From Rhizobium cauense (lineage in GTDB: Bacteria > Pseudomonadota > Alphaproteobacteria > Rhizobiales > Rhizobiaceae), in assembly GCF_019511525.1 (NCBI RefSeq), contig NZ_JAEUAT010000001.1, positions 310,001 through 374,000 of the forward strand: a stretch of DNA of 64,000 nt, written 5' to 3'. A model generated the notes under the pieces. That model worked only from the letters and a program-made list of their open reading frames with translations. It did no database searches and was not told the DNA's origin. Each line of letters opens with the position of its first letter. Position 1 is the first letter of the stretch. The position numbers were made by a program, and so were the translations under genes. Of the stretch, positions 1 through 7,855 are shown in pieces.

Positions 1-661
1 TGTTCATGCCGACGGCCTGGCTTGCGCGCACGACAATGGCACCATCCGGCGTCTGGAACCGCCAATCCGCAACGCCCCGGTTGGTATAGAAGATACCCTT
101 GTGGCCATCGAGATCGGCAAGCGACTTCGGCACACCATGGCGGCTGAGATAGTCCGGCGAGGCGACCAAAAGCCGACGGCTGCGGCTAAGCTTCCACACC
201 ACCAGCCGGGAATCGACGATCGGGCCATGGCGGACAACGGCATCATACCCCTCCGAGGAGACATCGACGCGGCGGTCGTCGATGTCGAGCACCAGCTGGA
301 TTTCCGCATGCGCGGCCAGGAAGGGATAGAGCGCGGGGCCGAGATGCATACGCCCGAAGGTCACGGGGGCGGCGATGCGAAGCGGACCGGACAGCGTGCC
401 GCGGCGAACTGCCATCTCGGCGGTGGCTTCCTCGATTTCCTGAACGATCCGTGTCGCACGCTCCAGAAAGGCCGCCCCGTCTTCCGTCAGCGTGAGTTTT
501 CGCGTGGTACGATGCAGGAGCACACCACCGAGCGATCGTTCGAGTTCCGCCAGCCGCTCGCTGACGACGGATTTGGAAAGCCGCAGACGTCGCGCGGCCT
601 CGCTCACCGAGCCGGATTCCACGACGGCCACAAAAGCCGTTATCCCCTCAACCCTAATCAT
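1..661 (-). CDS. LysR-family transcriptional regulator (3' end outside window)
   Basis: Reading the minus strand from the ATG at 661 gives at least 220 residues that run off the left edge of the window, so the C-terminus is missing. The N-terminus (MIRVEGITAFVAVVESG) is the standard LysR winged helix-turn-helix opening, with the recognition region SEAARRLRLSKSVVSERLAELE at roughly residues 19-40. The effector-binding domain starts near residue 90 (GPLRIAAPVTFGR). It resembles the CrgA/DsdC-like LysR group that often controls an adjacent oxidoreductase. It is divergent from the two dehydrogenase genes at 787 and 1673, which it probably controls. The ligand is unknown. Confidence 0.9.
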   Translation of the reverse strand, partial: MIRVEGITAFVAVVESGSVSEAARRLRLSKSVVSERLAELERSLGGVLLHRTTRKLTLTEDGAAFLERATRIVQEIEEATAEMAVRRGTLSGPLRIAAPVTFGRMHLGPALYPFLAAHAEIQLVLDIDDRRVDVSSEGYDAVVRHGPIVDSRLVVWKLSRSRRLLVASPDYLSRHGVPKSLADLDGHKGIFYTNRGVADWRFQTPDGAIVVRASQAVGMN

Positions 662-663
662 CG

Positions 664-713
664 TTCGGCAAATCCGAATTCGAGTTCCATCATTTGGAGA
701 CTAATCCGAACGA
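664..713. promoter_or_regulatory. Candidate LysR operator region
   Basis: The gap between the divergent LysR gene and the dehydrogenase genes contains the dyad TTCGG-N5-CCGAA at 664-678, which fits the LysR T-N11-A pattern. The half-site AATCCGAA occurs again at 703-710, and an outer pair TCGTTCGG/CCGAACGA spans 661-713. This is what a LysR recognition site plus activation site would look like. Its function is inferred. Confidence 0.5.
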
Positions 714-786
714 AAAGAAAATGCCATCTTCTGCTCATCGAAAGGGACGGCAATCGCCATCCCAAACCCAAACTGGAGATGGAACA

Positions 787-1551
787 ATGAACCGCTTGAA
801 TGGAAAAGTCGCCATCGTCACCGGCGCAAGCTCCGGCATTGGCCGCGCAACGGCCACGCTCTTTGCATCAGAAGGCGCAAAGGTCGTCGTCGGCGCCCGC
901 CGCAAGGCCGAACTTGATAGCCTGGTCGAGGAGATCAAGGCTGCCGGTGGAGAGGCTGTTGCTGTGGCCGGCGACGTACGCTCGGAAGAGTATCACCAGG
1001 CGCTCGTCGCCACCGCCGTTGACCGCTACGGCAAGCTCGACATCGCCTTCAACAATGCCGGCATCCTTGGCGAAGCTGGCCCGAGCACCGGTGTTTCGGA
1101 AGCCGGATTCGCCGAAGCGCTGACGATCAATCTGACTGCCTCCTTCCTGGCCGCCAAGCATCAGATCGGCCAGATGGAAAAGAATGGCGGCGGCTCCGTC
1201 ATCTTCACCTCCACCTTCGTCGGCTACAGCTTCGCCTTCCCCGGCGTTGCCGCCTATGCCGCCAGCAAATCGGGCCTTATCGGCTTGACGCAGGCGCTCG
1301 CCGCCGAGTTCGGCCCCAAGAACGTCCGCGTCAACGCCGTTCTGCCGGGTGCGGTCGATACGGACATGTATCGCGAGATGAACGATACTGAGGGCAAACA
1401 GAGCTTCATCACCAATCTACATGCGCTGAAGCGCGTTGCTGCGCCGGAAGAGCTTGCCCGCTCGGTGCTCTACTTCGCATCCGATGACTCAAGCTTCGTC
1501 ACCGGCACGGCCTCGCTCGTCGACGGCGGCGCTTCGATCACCCGCACCTGA
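787..1551 (+). CDS. Short-chain dehydrogenase/reductase (SDR), classical type
   Basis: The 254-residue protein has the complete classical SDR signature: the nucleotide-binding TGASSGIG at 12-19, NNAG at 89-92 and the catalytic Ser142/Tyr157/Lys161 (YAASK). It should be a cytosolic NAD(P)-dependent alcohol or keto reductase; the substrate cannot be told from sequence. The start at 787 is chosen because a GGAG lies about 10 bases upstream and the protein then begins directly at the Rossmann fold; the reading frame stays open to 694. It is the first gene after the divergent LysR regulator and is followed about 120 bases later by a second SDR. Confidence 0.9.
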   Translation: MNRLNGKVAIVTGASSGIGRATATLFASEGAKVVVGARRKAELDSLVEEIKAAGGEAVAVAGDVRSEEYHQALVATAVDRYGKLDIAFNNAGILGEAGPSTGVSEAGFAEALTINLTASFLAAKHQIGQMEKNGGGSVIFTSTFVGYSFAFPGVAAYAASKSGLIGLTQALAAEFGPKNVRVNAVLPGAVDTDMYREMNDTEGKQSFITNLHALKRVAAPEELARSVLYFASDDSSFVTGTASLVDGGASITRT

Positions 1552-1672
1552 GTTCGAAAGATATCAGCTATCCGCTCTGACCGGAGAGATTTTCGGGGAA
1601 GAGCGGATCGCGCGGCTAGCAATTGCAATCGCATCCTCCCAACATCAATCGGATCACAAGGACACTACGACA

Positions 1673-2422
1673 ATGGCACGCCTACAGAACAAGACGGCCC
1701 TCATCACCGGCGGCACCAGCGGCATCGGGCTCGAAACCGCCCGTCAATTCATTTCCGAAGGCGCCCGTGTCGCCATCACCGGCAGCAGCGCCAAGAGTGT
1801 CGAGGCAGCTCGCGCCGAGCTCGGCGACAAGGCATTGGTCATACAGGCGGATGCCGGCAACGCTGCCGGCCAGAAGGTCGTCGCCAGCGCGATCAAGGAT
1901 GCCTTCGGGCACCTCGACATCCTCTTCATCAATGCCGGCGTGGCCGAGTTCGGCCCACTCGAACAATGGAGCGAAGAAGCCTTCGACAAATCTATCGCGA
2001 TCAACGTCAAGGGCCCGTTCTTCCTGATCCAGGCACTGTTGCCGTTGTTTTCCAAGCAGGCTTCGATCGTTCTCAACACCTCGATCAATGCCCATATCGG
2101 CATGCCGAATTCGAGCGTCTACGCACTGACCAAGGGCGCGCTGCTGACGCTGGCCAAGACGCTCTCCGGTGAACTGATCGGCCGCGGCATTCGCGTCAAC
2201 GCCGTCAGCCCGGGCCCGATCGCGACGCCGCTCTATGGCAAGTTCGGCATGTCGGAAGCCGACGCCAAGGCGATGGCTTCGCAGATCCAGGCGCAAATCC
2301 CGGTAGGCCGGTTCGGCGATGCCGGCGAAGTGGCAAAGACCATCATCTTCCTCGCCTCCGATGAGGCCGCCTACATCGTCGGCAGCGAACTCGTCATCGA
2401 TGGCGGGATGAGCAACCTCTGA
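1673..2422 (+). CDS. Short-chain dehydrogenase/reductase (SDR), second copy
   Basis: This 249-residue classical SDR has TGGTSGIG at 12-19, INAG near 86-89 and the active-site set Ser137, Tyr150, Lys154 (YALTK). It is clearly diverged from the SDR just upstream, so this is not a recent tandem duplication. The start at 1673 has an AAGGA upstream and matches the family N-terminus. It is probably cotranscribed with the upstream SDR, because a good terminator follows this gene and none lies between the two. The substrate is unknown. Confidence 0.9.
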   Translation: MARLQNKTALITGGTSGIGLETARQFISEGARVAITGSSAKSVEAARAELGDKALVIQADAGNAAGQKVVASAIKDAFGHLDILFINAGVAEFGPLEQWSEEAFDKSIAINVKGPFFLIQALLPLFSKQASIVLNTSINAHIGMPNSSVYALTKGALLTLAKTLSGELIGRGIRVNAVSPGPIATPLYGKFGMSEADAKAMASQIQAQIPVGRFGDAGEVAKTIIFLASDEAAYIVGSELVIDGGMSNL

Positions 2423-2451
2423 GGACCGAGACCCCGGAAGAGGATGCATGA

Positions 2452-2485
2452 GAAAGGCCGCGGAACCTCTCCTCCGCGGTCTTTC
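2452..2485 (+). terminator. Rho-independent terminator-like hairpin after the SDR pair
   Basis: The arms GAAAGGCCGCGGA and TCCGCGGTCTTTC pair over 13 positions with one G-U, around an 8-base loop. The hairpin lies 30 bases after the second SDR stop and before the convergent PepSY gene, so it may serve both directions. The T-rich tract is short. Confidence 0.65.
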
Positions 2486-2529
2486 TGTTGTCCTGGGACT
2501 GGGCCGCGACGCAAGCGCGGCCGCTCCCC

Positions 2530-3900
2530 TCAACTCGATCGCAACCTTCTGGATCGAACATAGAGCCAATCCAGGCCCAGCATGACGATGAGCGACAGGC
2601 CTACGAGCGGAAAGATGATCCCGCCGATGGCGAGGATCGCGATCAGGCCGCGAAATACGCGTCTGTCCGCCGGCAGGGGCGGCACGCCGAGCGAGCCGAC
2701 CGGACGCCGCTTCCACCACATGACAGCGGCCGAGACGGCGAGCAAGATGATCGCTACACAGGCAGCCAGCAGCACGAGCTGGTTCAGCAGACCGAACTCC
2801 TGGCCCATATGCACATTGATGCCCCACTCCAGCGATTTGCCGAGCGGACCGTAGTCGGCATAGCTCATATCGATCAGCGGCTTGCCGGAGTACTGATCGA
2901 GATGTACGACCCGCTGCTGCGAGAGATCGTCCGGATAGACCGAACCGGTAAACACCCCATCCGCGTCGTTCGGTATGTTGACGGCGTAACCCCGGTGCAG
3001 GCCAAGACGATCGAAGGTGGCGACGGCGTCATCGAGGCCAATCGGCTGTGCATGGTGGTCGTGCCCTGACGACTGCGGCACTTGCGCCTGCTCCAGCGAC
3101 CACGAGGTCTTGGCCACATGATCAAGATGCTCGTCGGACATCGGCACTGCGACGCGTACGCCGGCGGGATAGCCGAAGTTGTTGCCGTTGGCCCAGTCGT
3201 TGACCTTGCCGCCCCAGACGCCGGACCACGGCATTCCTGTGATCGCGAGGAAAACGATGAAGAAGCCGACGAAAAGCCCGGTGACCGCATGGGTGTCACG
3301 CCAGAAAACCCGCCGCTTGGGTGTGCCGCGAACGGAGAGAACACCGCCCGTCTGCAGGCGTGGCCACCAGAGGTAGATGCCTGTCGCAACCAGCAGAATC
3401 GACCAGCCGGCAGCGATCTCGATCAGCATGCGCGCATAGTTGCCGAAATATTTGAGGCTATGAAGGTACCGGATCGTCCACATCACGGTGCCGCGATCCG
3501 GCAGTGCCCCCAGCACCTTGGCGCTGTAGGGATCGACGTAGACCGCAAGGTTGCCATCCGCCTCCGTGCTGACGGTGATTTCAGCAGAGGAATCCGGCGT
3601 GCCCGGGTCGGTAAGCTTGACTGCGGTTCCGGGGTAAGCAGAAAGGGCAGCGGCCACCATCACGGAAGGTGCCGCGCGGTTTGCGGTTTGCTGTACTTCG
3701 ACCCGCTTGAGATCGGAGTGGATCGCCGCGTCTATCTCATCCTTGAAGAGATAGAGCCCGCCGGTGATCGCCAGCGTGATCATGAAAGGCAGGACGAGAA
3801 GGCCCGCGTAAAAATGCCATCGCCAGACGGCGCGGTAGAGGTCAGAGGCGGAGCGCACCGAAGCGCCGACGCTCTCGCGACCGATGGTAAGATCGGACAT
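2530..3900 (-). CDS. PepSY-associated TM protein (iron-regulated membrane protein family)
   Basis: The 456-residue inner-membrane protein has four or more hydrophobic segments, near residues 30-52, 160-180, 205-225 and 370-395, with a further one at the C-terminus. It belongs to the PepSY_TM family (COG3182, PiuB-like). The pattern WRWHFYAGLL near the first membrane helix is typical of this family, whose histidines are thought to bind heme or metal. A His-rich stretch (SSGHDHHAQ) lies in the large periplasmic loop. Relatives often sit beside TonB-dependent siderophore receptors and are thought to reduce or handle metal chelates. No receptor is present here; the only companion is the small DUF2946-like gene upstream. 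Confidence 0.85.
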   Translation of the reverse strand: MSDLTIGRESVGASVRSASDLYRAVWRWHFYAGLLVLPFMITLAITGGLYLFKDEIDAAIHSDLKRVEVQQTANRAAPSVMVAAALSAYPGTAVKLTDPGTPDSSAEITVSTEADGNLAVYVDPYSAKVLGALPDRGTVMWTIRYLHSLKYFGNYARMLIEIAAGWSILLVATGIYLWWPRLQTGGVLSVRGTPKRRVFWRDTHAVTGLFVGFFIVFLAITGMPWSGVWGGKVNDWANGNNFGYPAGVRVAVPMSDEHLDHVAKTSWSLEQAQVPQSSGHDHHAQPIGLDDAVATFDRLGLHRGYAVNIPNDADGVFTGSVYPDDLSQQRVVHLDQYSGKPLIDMSYADYGPLGKSLEWGINVHMGQEFGLLNQLVLLAACVAIILLAVSAAVMWWKRRPVGSLGVPPLPADRRVFRGLIAILAIGGIIFPLVGLSLIVMLGLDWLYVRSRRLRSS

Positions 3901-3963
3901 GAATGTCTCCCAACGTAGGAAAATCGAGCCTCTGCGCGACGCGCGCGAGGTGGAGCGATGACG

Positions 3964-4386
3964 TCAGGCGGTGATGGGAGGTGCTCGTGGTTCAGCGATC
4001 CGCCCGCGCAAGGCGGGGGAAACGGCGGCATCGGTTCGGATCGTTTCGTCGATCGCGGCTTCGACTGCGATGTAGAGGGCGGTCGTCTGCCCGGCGAGAA
4101 TTGCCGGCATGGCAGCCGATGCCAGACGGCAGAGCGTGCCGCACGGACACTCGGGCGCCTTCTTGGCCGGCAAATTGCCATGCCCGGTATTGTCGACGGC
4201 CGCCCCGTGTCCGCCCGAAGAACAGATGATCGCGAAGGGATCGGCAGCTGATGCCGCCATCGCACCTTGAGCAGTGCCGCTCAGGAGCCCTTGGATCAAC
4301 AGCAGGCAGGCGACCAACAGCGCGACAGCGCTGGCCGATACACGATCCCGCAAGAAGCTCCGTATGGTCCCCATGCCTTGATTCAT
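3964..4386 (-). CDS. DUF2946-like small membrane/exported protein
   Basis: A protein of about 140 residues with a hydrophobic N-terminal segment (ASAVALLVACLLLIQGLL) and then a short Cys/His-containing region (ICSSGGHG and CPCGTLC). This layout is typical of DUF2946 proteins found with copper and iron transport genes. The start is uncertain: ATG at 4386, ATG at 4374 and GTG at 4410 are all in frame, and none has an ideal ribosome binding site. It lies 63 bases upstream of the PepSY gene on the same strand, so the two probably form a metal-related pair. Confidence 0.6.
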   Translation of the reverse strand: MNQGMGTIRSFLRDRVSASAVALLVACLLLIQGLLSGTAQGAMAASAADPFAIICSSGGHGAAVDNTGHGNLPAKKAPECPCGTLCRLASAAMPAILAGQTTALYIAVEAAIDETIRTDAAVSPALRGRIAEPRAPPITA

Positions 4387-4498
4387 GACACAGGAGTACC
4401 GCCTTGTCACTGCGACCGATACGCTTCCGCTGCCGATTGCTTATTATTCCCCAAAGGCTTAGGGTTTGAGACAATCAGATACTCAATGGACGAACGCC

Positions 4499-5707
4499 AT
4501 GGTTCTCAGCGGCAAACGCATCCTCCTCATCATATCGGGCGGGATCGCGGCCTATAAAAGCCTGGACCTGATCCGACGGCTCAGAGAGCGCGGTGCGTCG
4601 GTGCGACCGCTGATGACCAATGGTGCCCAAGAGTTCGTGACGCCGCTCGCCGTCGGAGCGCTTGCCGCCGACCATGTGTTCACCGATCTTTTCTCGCGTC
4701 AGGACGAGCAGGATGTCGGGCATATCCGACTCGCACGCGACTGCGATCTCGTGCTGATTGCTCCGGCGACGGCGGACCTGCTTGCCAAGATGGCGAACGG
4801 CCTTGCGGACGACCTTGCCTCGACGGCGCTGCTTGCGACCGACCGACCAGTGCTCGCGGCGCCTGCCATGAACCCGCACATGTGGGCGCATCCGGCAACG
4901 AAGCGCAACGTCGAGACCCTGCGCGGCGACCGTATCCGTTTCGTCGGACCGATGTCGGGCGAGATGGCGGAGAGCCGCGAAGCGGGCATCGGGCGGATGG
5001 CCGAGCCGCTCGAGATCGTTGCTGCCGTGGAGGCGTTGCTAAGCGATGGGCCGAAGCCGCTTACCGGCCGCAAGGCGATTGTGACGTCGGGACCAACGCA
5101 TGAGCCGATCGACCCCGTGCGCTACATCGCCAATCGCTCCTCCGGTCGCCAGGGACACGCTATTGCTTCGGCGCTTGCTGCGCTTGGCGCGGATGTGACG
5201 CTCGTTTCCGGGCCAGTTTCCATTCCTGATCCCATGGGTGTGAAGGTCATCCACGTCGAACGCGCGGACCAGATGCGCGACGCCGTTCTTGCCGCGCTTC
5301 CCGCCGACGTCGCGGTGATGGTAGCGGCCGTCGCCGACTGGCGTGTGGCGTCTGCCTCCGACCAGAAGATCAAGAAGCACCCGGGCGAATCCATTCCGAC
5401 GCTTGCGCTAACTGAGAACCCCGACATTCTGAAAACGGTCGGGCATCACACGATGCGGCCAAAACTGGTGATCGGCTTTGCCGCCGAGACCCAGGAAGTC
5501 GAGAGCAATGCCCGGACGAAGCTTGAACGCAAGGGAGCTGATATCATCGTCGCCAACGATGTTTCGCCTGCAACAGGCATCATGGGCGGGCTTCGCAACA
5601 GGGTGAAGATCGTCGCGCGCAGCGGCATCGAGCAATGGCCGGACCTGGCGAAGGACGAGGTTGCGACCAGGCTCGCGGCGCTGATCGCCGAACGGCTCAA
5701 GCAGTGA
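4499..5707 (+). CDS. coaBC: Bifunctional phosphopantothenoylcysteine decarboxylase/phosphopantothenate-cysteine ligase
   Basis: The 402-residue protein covers both steps from 4'-phosphopantothenate to 4'-phosphopantetheine in coenzyme A synthesis. The N-terminal flavoprotein half (CoaC) shows SGGIAAYK near the start and the PAMNPHMW motif near residues 123-130. The C-terminal half (CoaB) begins near residue 190, with TSGPTHEPIDPVRYIANRSS, and carries the VAAVADWR segment. Start 4499 is preferred over earlier in-frame codons because the family begins directly with the flavin-binding strand. The 3' end overlaps the convergent amidotransferase gene by 11 bases. Confidence 0.97.
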   Translation: MVLSGKRILLIISGGIAAYKSLDLIRRLRERGASVRPLMTNGAQEFVTPLAVGALAADHVFTDLFSRQDEQDVGHIRLARDCDLVLIAPATADLLAKMANGLADDLASTALLATDRPVLAAPAMNPHMWAHPATKRNVETLRGDRIRFVGPMSGEMAESREAGIGRMAEPLEIVAAVEALLSDGPKPLTGRKAIVTSGPTHEPIDPVRYIANRSSGRQGHAIASALAALGADVTLVSGPVSIPDPMGVKVIHVERADQMRDAVLAALPADVAVMVAAVADWRVASASDQKIKKHPGESIPTLALTENPDILKTVGHHTMRPKLVIGFAAETQEVESNARTKLERKGADIIVANDVSPATGIMGGLRNRVKIVARSGIEQWPDLAKDEVATRLAALIAERLKQ

Positions 5708-6506
5708 TGGCAAGGGGCGCACTTCTTGCCACCGACTGCGCCGGATGGAACGGCGCGATGTCGAGGCCATTGTCGCCAAGAACGACTGCGCTGCCATCCG
5801 GAATTTCCGCCCAGGCATCGACATCGTCGTTGAGCGGCTCGGATACCAGGCAATAGCCCCTGCCGACAGGAGAGGCGTAGAGCGTTGGCGCCTTGCGGTC
5901 GGTCGCGTAGCGGATCGCATAGAGTGACTTGCCATCGGAAAAGGCGGCCGTGTAGCGCACCAAGGCTGAACCCAGGATGTTTTCGGCAAGGCCCTCGACG
6001 AAGCGGATCATCTCCGCCATGGCTGCCATCGGCGTCTGGCGCAGGCCAAACTGCAGGGCAAGCAGGAACATCAGTTCGGAATCGGTGGTGCCGCCGCGGG
6101 CGTTGAAGAGTTCATCATCAAGCATGGCCTCCATGGGCCGGCGCAGGCGCTCGAAGCCGGAGATCTGGCCGTTATGCATGAAGGACCAGTTGGCGAAGGC
6201 AAAGGGATGGCAGTTGTCGCGCCGGGTGCCGCCGCCCGTTGCCGCCCGCACATGCGCGAGAAACAACGGCGAGCGAATCTGCCGCGCCAGGCTCTTCAGA
6301 TTGCAGTCTGACCAGGCCGGCAGAGTATCGCGGTAGCGCCCCGGTTCCGGCCGGTCGCCATACCAGGCTATTCCGAAGCCGTCGCCATTGGTCGGGGTTT
6401 TGGCGCGGGTGGCGCAATGCGATTGCTCGATCAGCGAGTGCGCGGGCGAGGACACCAGTTCCTCGAGGTAGAGGGGGTCTCCACGATAGGCTGCCCAGCG
6501 ACACAT
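5697..6506 (-). CDS. Class II glutamine amidotransferase (YafJ/GATase_4 family)
   Basis: The 269-residue protein begins MCRWAAYRG. Cys2 is the N-terminal nucleophile of Ntn-type glutamine amidotransferases, which fixes the start at 6506 even though the frame is open further upstream. Further family motifs are NGDGFGIAWYG, LAHVRAAT, HPFAFANWSFMHNGQI and the GTTDSE segment. It is a stand-alone glutaminase domain without a synthase partner, as in YafJ and EgtC-like proteins. The acceptor substrate is unknown. There is no obvious operon partner. Confidence 0.9.
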   Translation of the reverse strand: MCRWAAYRGDPLYLEELVSSPAHSLIEQSHCATRAKTPTNGDGFGIAWYGDRPEPGRYRDTLPAWSDCNLKSLARQIRSPLFLAHVRAATGGGTRRDNCHPFAFANWSFMHNGQISGFERLRRPMEAMLDDELFNARGGTTDSELMFLLALQFGLRQTPMAAMAEMIRFVEGLAENILGSALVRYTAAFSDGKSLYAIRYATDRKAPTLYASPVGRGYCLVSEPLNDDVDAWAEIPDGSAVVLGDNGLDIAPFHPAQSVARSAPLAITA

Positions 6507-6942
6507 GCTCTTTCCACTCCGGAACCCGCGCCATCGAGGCGGGAGAATGCTGAAACGCAACGTTGATTGTCGAATCCGATGGTTAACAAGATCCAAACAG
6601 GTATGCGGCTTGCAGGCGGAAGATGACAAATTTCTGACGGCTCACGCGATCAAATTGCGCGACGCCTCATGTTCTTTTGTGAACAGCATTCCCAAGGCCG
6701 CCGACTCGCGGGTCGCGCCAGCATCCTGAGCCGGCTTAATCCACAGATCGTGCGGTTACGACTTTAGTCGGAGCACTCTGACAGGAGCACATTGTAAAGA
6801 TTGGCCTATTGCCGACGATAAGGAAGTAATGCCTCCTAACGAAGAAGATATCGTGGCCTCCGGGCCAAGGTTTTTCTTGCATCTCGGCCGAATCAACCTA
6901 CCTTTCTATCTATCGACAACAGAACGAAAGGAAGGTGATCCA
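6507..6942. other. Gap without a recognisable gene; probable 5' leader of the small ORF
   Basis: This 436-base gap has no protein I recognise. The part nearest the amidotransferase should hold that gene's promoter. The part from about 6740 on is more AT-rich and runs into the ribosome binding site of the 23-codon ORF. CCTTTC at 6901-6906 can pair with GAAAGG at 6926-6931, which would cover the start of the Shine-Dalgarno tract. An upstream in-frame ATG at 6829 would extend the small ORF to 61 residues, but it has a poor ribosome binding site and no family resemblance. Confidence 0.5.
6927..6940 (+). promoter_or_regulatory. Extended Shine-Dalgarno tract of the small ORF
   Basis: AAAGGAAGGTGATC lies just before the ATG at 6943. 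The 16S rRNA 3' end is expected to be complementary to AAAGGAGGTGATC, so this tract matches the whole anti-Shine-Dalgarno tail apart from one extra A. This is far longer than the GGAG-type sites seen elsewhere in the window. The GGAAGGTG part (6930-6937) can also pair perfectly with CACCTTCC at 7018-7025. Confidence 0.7.
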
Positions 6943-7014
6943 ATGTCTAATGAGATTTCAGACCTCGTAAAAGGCATGGAAGTGGTGATGAAAGCGAGGC
7001 AGCCCTCGCTCTAG
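6943..7014 (+). CDS. Putative 23-residue small protein or regulatory leader peptide
   Basis: The ORF of 23 codons begins MSNEISDLVKGM and ends KARQPSL. It has no signal peptide and no membrane segment, and I recognise no family. Evidence for translation is the exceptionally long Shine-Dalgarno tract at correct spacing. Evidence for a discrete transcript is a good terminator at 7072-7098. The last codons form a stable stem-loop (6993-7010), and an anti-Shine-Dalgarno sequence follows the stop codon. It could encode a small functional protein, or the ORF could be a translated sensor within a regulatory RNA. Confidence 0.5.
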   Translation: MSNEISDLVKGMEVVMKARQPSL

Positions 7015-7025
7015 CCGCACCTTCC
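6993..7025 (+). promoter_or_regulatory. Stem-loop plus anti-Shine-Dalgarno element
   Basis: AGCGAGG (6993-6999) and CCTCGCT (7004-7010) form a perfect 7-bp stem with a four-base loop over the last codons of the small ORF. Just after its stop, CACCTTCC (7018-7025) is the exact reverse complement of GGAAGGTG in the ribosome binding site. Base pairing between them would close the start site. Function is inferred. Confidence 0.5.
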
Positions 7026-7071
7026 TAGGATCGCTTTGACGGTCCGGCTATTTACAGGCCAGAACTCATGG

Positions 7072-7098
7072 AAAGGGTCGCCTCGAGCGGCCCTTTTC
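7072..7098 (+). terminator. Rho-independent terminator of the small-ORF transcript
   Basis: AAAGGGTCGC (7072-7081) pairs with GCGGCCCTTT (7087-7096), ten pairs including one G-U, around a CTCGA loop, and runs into TTTT. This is a textbook intrinsic terminator about 60 bases after the 23-codon ORF. Confidence 0.8.
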
Positions 7099-7138
7099 AT
7101 TTTCAGGCATGCGATTGACGAGAGCCGCGATCCCGAGT

Positions 7139-7171
7139 AATTCGTAAAGTCATCAGATGACTTTACGAATT
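7139..7171. promoter_or_regulatory. 33-bp inverted repeat, probable GntR operator
   Basis: AATTCGTAAAGTCAT and ATGACTTTACGAATT form perfect 15-bp arms around the triplet CAG. The repeat lies directly before the likely start codon of the GntR regulator (7178) and covers the upstream alternative start at 7157. Such a dyad is the expected site of dimer binding and autoregulation. Confidence 0.75.
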
Positions 7172-7177
7172 AGAACA

Positions 7178-7855
7178 ATGCAGCCACTTCCAAAAACGAA
7201 GCTTGCCGACACGGCCATTGAGGCAATCCGGGCCGAAGTCCTGGGGAAACGATGGGCCGTTGGCGAGAAATTGCCCAACGAGGCAACCCTTTCGTCAATG
7301 CTCTCTGTGAGCCGAGGCACCATTCGCGAGGCCGTGCGCGTGCTCGTCTCGCAGGGTCTGCTCGAAACCCGGCAGGGCTCGGGAACCTATGTCCTCTCGA
7401 TAACCGACACGCGGCTGCCGCTCACCATGGCGCGCCGCGCCAGCCTGCGCGATCTCTTCGAAGCGCGTTGCGCGCTCGATGTCGAAGCGGCGCGACTGGC
7501 GGCGGTGCGACAAACGCCTGAGATCGTTGCGGAGTTGCGAAGTCTTCTTGCCCGGCGTGGCAATTTCGACGGCGGCGACAAGAACGTCTTCATCGAACGC
7601 GATCTTGCCTTCCACAAGGCGGTCATTGCCGCGTCCGCCAACCGCGCGATGATCGAAATCTACGAGTTCTTTTCCGCCTCGATTGCCGACACGATCGAGG
7701 CGACACTGGGCGAGGAGATCCCCGAGCCGGATATGCAGGCGCATGCCGATATCATCGACGCAATCGCAACCGGCGATCCGCAGCAGGCCGACGCGGCAGT
7801 TCGCCGCTTCATGGCTCCCATCATCAGCGCACTCGACCGGATGCTTCTTTCGTGA
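7178..7855 (+). CDS. FadR-subfamily GntR transcriptional regulator
   Basis: The 225-residue protein has an N-terminal GntR winged helix (LADTAIEAIRAEVLGKRW, then LPNEATLSSMLSVSRGTIREAVRVL) and a C-terminal all-helical FCD domain with the metal-site pattern DLAFHKAVIAAS. Start 7178 is favoured because the alternative ATG at 7157 lies inside a perfect 33-bp inverted repeat. Neither start has a clear ribosome binding site, so a leaderless message is possible. The stop codon overlaps the GTG start of the following exporter, so the regulator probably controls both genes. Confidence 0.85.
   Translation: MQPLPKTKLADTAIEAIRAEVLGKRWAVGEKLPNEATLSSMLSVSRGTIREAVRVLVSQGLLETRQGSGTYVLSITDTRLPLTMARRASLRDLFEARCALDVEAARLAAVRQTPEIVAELRSLLARRGNFDGGDKNVFIERDLAFHKAVIAASANRAMIEIYEFFSASIADTIEATLGEEIPEPDMQAHADIIDAIATGDPQQADAAVRRFMAPIISALDRMLLS

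Noticed and set aside
101..790. 229-codon plus-strand frame at the left edge
   Set aside because: It is antisense to the truncated LysR gene, whose N-terminal helix-turn-helix is unmistakable.
787..2422. The two SDR genes as a recent tandem duplication
   Set aside because: The proteins differ across most of their length outside the fold motifs, so they are distant paralogues.
1682..2827. 381-codon minus-strand frame opposite the second SDR and the PepSY gene end
   Set aside because: It spans two convincing genes and a terminator, and has no recognisable domain.
6829..7014. 61-codon extension of the small ORF starting at 6829
   Set aside because: It has a poor ribosome site, while the internal ATG at 6943 has an exceptional one. 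The extra N-terminal part shows no features.
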